The translations under genes and the position numbers were made by a program. This document shows positions 59,601 to 64,000 of a stretch of 64,000 bases of DNA, piece after piece; the stretch's first letter is position 1, and every line of letters starts with the position of its first letter. Source of the DNA: Maylandia zebra (Eukaryota; Chordata; Actinopteri; Cichliformes; Cichlidae); NCBI RefSeq assembly GCF_041146795.1, contig NC_135167.1, positions 2,681,454-2,745,453 of the forward strand, in the 5' to 3' direction. Under the pieces are notes generated by a model. It was not told the origin of the DNA and ran no database searches. It saw only the letters and a list, made by a program, of their open reading frames with translations.

Positions 59601-62600
59601 AGGGCAGCAAAGGCCCAGTTCACCCGAGTCCACTGCAGAGCATAAAGGCTCATTGTGTGACTGTTATTACACTTCATGACACAACACAAAGAAAAATGAA
59701 GCAAACAGGATGAAATTTTTATGATGCAGCAGAACTGAAGGTCAAACATCTGCCGGGTGCAGGAAAGGAGACAAGGGAAGGACAGAAGAGAAGATTACAT
59801 TAAAAACAGAATGGAGACGGGAAAAGCAAAAGAAGCAGAGAAGACGGAAGGAAGGACAGAAAAATGTCCGACCCTTATTTAAGGTGCACTCTGAGATGGT
59901 GCTCAGGTATCTGCAGTGCCTCATCCGATCCTCTGTTTTGCTGACACTGGACTTAACCTCGTTAGCAGCTAATCCTCAGGGCCACATTAACAGCTTTAAC
60001 ACGGAGTCGCCACAGTGTGCTGCAGCTCAGAGCTGTAAACAAGCTCCAGAACCAAAACCAGGCCCTTACCAAACCACCTTTATCCAAACCAGAGACAAAA
60101 AAGGCAGTGAAACGTCCACGGCTCTGAGGACAAACGAGGCCTCTGACTTGTGGAATCAAACCTGTAAATTAGAGTTATTAACAGCTTTATTACAACAAGT
60201 CAGCGACAGAGATGGTACTGAACTTGACATGTTAGTCACCGTTGGACCTGGAAGCTTTTTCCCTGACGTAGATTCAGTCATATGGAGCAGGTGGGATTCT
60301 AATAACAGAGAAATAAATCAGTGGATCGTTTCATTAAAAACAGAACCTCAAAAGAAAGCTTTTTCATTTTCTGCCCCTTGTCTGTTCTATGCCCAAAACA
60401 CCTCAACTAGGAGTCATTCAGGACGTGTCCCAGTCAGATGGTCAAGCCGCCTTAACTGGCTCCTTTCGATATAGAGGAGTAGCAGGTCTGCACCTCCTCA
60501 GCCCTCTAAGCCCAGAGGAAGCTTGTTTCTCGTGGCCATAGGTGAGGCAGGAACATAGACTGATCATCCCCAGTCCCATCAGCACTTCGGGCTCTTTGTT
60601 GCTCAGTGAGCTCTTCCTTAGCAAAGAGTGACTGACTAGGGGTCGGCTGTTGCCATTTGCACAGAGGGGATGTTCTTGGTCGGGGATAATGTTTACATCG
60701 ATGGTACCCAAGGTTTCCATCGGAAGATTGTTTTTCAGTTATTTATTTGGTGTCCGATTGCTGGATAGATCTGAACTTTATTGATAAACCATTGTGGTTT
60801 GGTTTGAGGACTGTGGTTCCCTTCATGGTTCAGCTTCTGAAAGTGTAACCTGATTCCATGTCTTGCCCTGCTCTGCCTTTCATCGGCTTAGTAATCTTGT
60901 TAGCAGAGTTCCTGCGTAATCCTCCCACAGTGTTCAGATCCCTGCAGGTCTACACGGCTTATTCCCCGCAGCTCTGTGGGATGCTGCTGGACCCCAACTG
61001 AGCAACTCAGGTAGGACAAGAGACGCCCAACACTTTGACCACTGACACCTCCATGGATGCTGCGTAGCTTTGAGAACAATGAAATAAAGTCGATTAGGTG
61101 CCTTGTTTCGCTTACAGTTCAGGTGCATGCCCTGGTTTCGAATGGTAGTAGCTGGTGATTTGTACTCTTTAAATTTGTTTATACTTATAGTTCAATTTGA
61201 GCTTCCTGAACCAACGAATCAGGGCAGGAGACACAAGGCTGAACCATAACTATTGTTTTCTTCTTGGTCTGTGGTTTTATCAGGTTGTCCTGTAAATTTG
61301 ATAAACTTGATTGCTGCTGATGCCGTGAACTTCTGCTAACACACACTCATTTGTTTGATATTGATCCCCAGTTTTGGGTCTTGTGGAGGTCTAACTGAGG
61401 CAGAGATTAATTAAACGTGGTTTCTGTTGAATTTTCAAAAGATGTTTTTCTTTTTTAACATTTTAGCATAAGCATCAACAGGAGAGCTCCCAAAGTCGCA
61501 AAATTGAACCGGGTGAGGGGTATATTTAAGTAACTTTGAGCTCATGAAGTCAAAATGGTTTAAAACTCCGAGTTATGTCTGCTGTAAACTCACCAGAGGT
61601 GCTCTTCTGTGAGTTTTTCTTTACCTGAACTGAAGCTGGAGGGTGTTGGTGACTCTGAAATCCTTTGAGAGCAATTTGTAATTTGGGATGACAGAGTTAA
61701 AACTGACTTAACACAAATAATGAGCTGCAGTGTGTGGAAACAAAAATCGAATCTTTTAGTAAAAAGTGGCACTACACTAATTTTAAAATCCAAAAAATCA
61801 GCCTATATTAAAAATATACTTATGTGAAAGTATTAATTAACCCAAAATATAAAGTGCAAAAGTAAAAATATCATTTATGCACTAATTCAATGTGTAAGTG
61901 TTCTGTTTTTAAATATTACACTCCTGAAATATAATAATATCTCTTTATATGGTTCGTTGGTTAAGTTTACGGTTTGTGTAACGCATCATTATGCAACAAA
62001 AGGTAGAATATTTACCTCATAAATAAGGAGGTGATGATGCATAAAGAAGCATAAAATGAAAGTAACTTAAAAAATATACTTAGTTACTTTACAGGATGAA
62101 AACAATGGTCCAGATTAGTTTTGATAAATCTGGTTTAACCTGAGGGTTCGATCAGTTAGGAAGCTCTCTCTTTTGGCAGTTATCTGAAAGTCTAAAAAGA
62201 ATAACCAGTCAATTCGAAAAGCTCTACTGCTTTCCTAAACCAGCTGATTCGCTCACCTGGCGAAAGAGCCAACTAGCTTAGCAGCTACTTTATAGACAAA
62301 AACAAAAAGTGAGAGAGACACAGACACCATGAAGACACAGACAGATGAATCCTTAAGTTTTACTTTTTAAAGCTAGACTTGCGTATATTTAAAAAAAAAA
62401 AAAAAAGGTGAGTCTGTGATGTTATCTGCTAATACAACCCGGCTTGATTAGCTTTGCGACGGTAATCAAGATGCTAATTGTAGCATATGAAACCAGGCTA
62501 GCTAACCTAGCTAAATATATTAAAACTAAATATAAATATAAAAAATAAACAGCTGATTCTTTAGTGTGACTTAGTCCAACTAAACACTGAAAAAGACATT

Positions 62601-63386
62601 TTTAGTCGACCAACCTTTAAACTCCAGAAAAACAAAGAGACTTCAGGCTGTTAGATGAGTCCATTATTTCAATGCACGCAACATACTTTCACATTGCTGC
62701 GCCTTGATCCTGATGCCAGGTCGTCATGAGTCAGTCGGTGGTTTTTGTGGGACAGCCCTAAAATGGTAACATCTGTACCCTAAAAACACATTGCATAATG
62801 CTAACGTTGCATTTTATCACAATAATCATGCAGCTTTACCAGTTAACGCGTCAACTTTGTTCTGTGGTTGAAAACAAGCCAGATAGAGACTAATAACGTA
62901 AACACAATATACTTCAGTGTTAAATTTATGGTAATGTTGTTGTATTTCATTATCAAATGCAGTGTTTTAGAATATAAATATAACATGTTCACATCTTTCC
63001 ATGTTGGCTTTCCTTTTTTAGAACTGGAAAAAAGGAAAACTGACTAACAAATTAGTCAGCTTCCCAACTGGTTAATTGGCACATACCCCAATTAGAAAGT
63101 AAAAGTGCCAAACTGGAGACCAGTGTAAATGAACGTATGGCTGCAGTGAAAAGCCGTTTTGTGCTGCCAGGCCTCCTGTGGAGGATTAGGGTCAGCATCG
63201 GTCTGATCTAATTCGGACTGACACTCAGCCAGACATGATCTAAACACCATTAAGTGCAGCGGGAAGCTAATTGTGTTTGGTTTCCATGTGTCCTCATATC
63301 CACAGGCGTTTCCGTAGTGATTGTAAACACAGAGCCTGCCCTGACATGAAGAAGACGATAATATTTAGTAATAGGTTCACACTGTA
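56617..63386. other. Intergenic region between anxa2 and cngb1
   Basis: No recognised exon. The plus frame 59884-60474 (196 codons) is the longest in this region and shows no domain I know. Weak echoes of a dispersed fish repeat (gtggccataggtgaggca) occur at about 60532. AT-rich blocks lie at 61.8-62.1 and 62.5-63.0 kb, and a poly-A run at 62391-62406. Confidence 0.5.
59594..59607 (+). promoter_or_regulatory. CTCF-like motif between anxa2 and cngb1
   Basis: The sequence ccacaagagggcag fits the CTCF consensus, is followed by c, and is not in a repeat I recognise. It sits about 3 kb upstream of anxa2 exon 1. Confidence 0.5.
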
Positions 63387-63419
63387 ATGGCTGACAGTGT
63401 CTGTTCTTCTTCTTTGAGG

Positions 63420-63545
63420 ATGTTGAGCTGGGTGGTCAAAGTTGTTCCCCAGCCGCCTGAGCCCAAAAAATCAGAAGAACAGAAGGATGCTGCCCCGCCC
63501 CCTGCTCCTGCCCCGCCCCCTGCAGCTGCTCCGCCTCCAGTTACT
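63420..63545 (+). CDS. cngb1: cngb1 first coding exon (gene continues past the window)
   Basis: This exon encodes the N-terminus of the cyclic-nucleotide-gated channel beta-1 subunit, the partner of CNGA in rod and olfactory sensory channels. The start MLSWVVKVVPQPPEPKKSEE closely parallels the mammalian CNGB1/GARP start MLGWVQRVLPQPPG. It then turns into a Lys/Glu patch and Ala/Pro repeats (APPPAPAPPPAAAPPP), as in the low-complexity GARP-like region. 42 codons are open and end in phase 0 at GTAAGC (63546). An in-frame ATG at 63387 would add MADSVCSSSLR. I prefer 63420 because the family starts at MLxW; a TTCTTCTTCTTTGAG run just before it could even be a splice acceptor. The rest (GARP, six helices, CNBD) lies outside the window. 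Confidence 0.85.
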
Positions 63546-64000
63546 GTAAGCTTTGCCCAACTAAAAAATGTTTTATTGTGTCATGTTTACGGAGCATTGT
63601 GAGGCAGAATGGGTTGTTTGCCTTAATAACTCAAATTTTTGTGCTGTTCTGGAAACCACAAGTCTGTGTGGTACCGCCACACTTTAACAAAAACACATGT
63701 TATTAACAATGTCTAATATTAAACTGAAACAACAATGTTGGTGATTGGCGGAGGTTACCGTTACTATGGAAATGTTGAGACCCATTATTTGAACCTGAAA
63801 CTCATCATCAAAATCAAATATTTTTTTTAATAATCTTGATTCAGCTTGGAGCTAATTGGCTTGTTTCAAGGCTTAAAACTCTTTTTTCTGAAACTGATCA
63901 GAGAAAATGAACAGGAAATTCACTACGGTCACTGTCAAATCCATATGGACTATCATGATTCTGTAAACTATGGTGTTGAAGTGTGTGTGCTAAATGTCCA
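63546..64000 (+). other. cngb1: cngb1 intron 1 (partial)
   Basis: It starts with the GTAAGC donor. No further exon was seen before the window ends. Confidence 0.6.

Noticed and set aside
63387..63419. Upstream ATG for cngb1 (adds 11 residues)
   Set aside because: The family starts at MLxW, so 63420 is preferred. The upstream ATG remains possible.

Overview
This window is nuclear DNA from a bony fish, most likely a percomorph teleost. Two lines of evidence support this. Genes are split by GT/AG introns, and repeats typical of fish dominate: many hAT-type elements with 8-bp target duplications, Tc1-like transposase relics, L2/Rex-like and RTE-like LINE pieces, and LINE tails ending in (AGAAT)n or 'GGGGATTAATAAAG'. 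The species cannot be fixed by reading alone. There is no prokaryotic operon, CRISPR array, rRNA or tRNA gene that I can support.

Layout. From 1 to about 47.3 kb I find no recognisable host protein gene. This is a gene-poor region of transposon strata separated by unique, sometimes GC-rich stretches that could be regulatory. Its best-resolved parts are: a complete hAT copy (16-1150); two direct 857-bp copies of one transposon (3618-4474 and 30268-31124); a hAT inserted in the target duplication of a foldback MITE (16919-18335); a degraded Tc1 and L2 cluster (20.1-21.4 kb); a hAT split by a LINE with a 517-codon open reverse-transcriptase frame (21876-25266); a four-member nested hAT stack (26854-29847); and a hAT within a GGTCTTGG repeat block (31.76-34.17 kb).

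From 47.3 to 56.6 kb the minus strand carries a complete annexin A2 gene. It has a noncoding first exon and 12 coding exons encoding 338 residues. All splice junctions could be read and the exon phases join without a break. A TATA-like box and two AP-1 sites lie upstream, and a 154-bp piggyBac-type MITE lies in the probable 3' UTR.

From 56.6 to 63.4 kb there is an intergenic stretch with a good CTCF-like site. At 63420 on the plus strand the first coding exon of a cyclic-nucleotide-gated channel beta-1 gene (cngb1) starts, and the gene runs out of the window. Annexin A2 and cngb1 are divergently transcribed. They act in unrelated processes (Ca-dependent membrane binding and the photoreceptor/olfactory channel), so the pairing is positional, not an operon. 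I found no convincing novel system. The main interest is the datable transposon stratigraphy, several long perfect palindromes, and CTCF-like motifs, two of them carried by a repeat.
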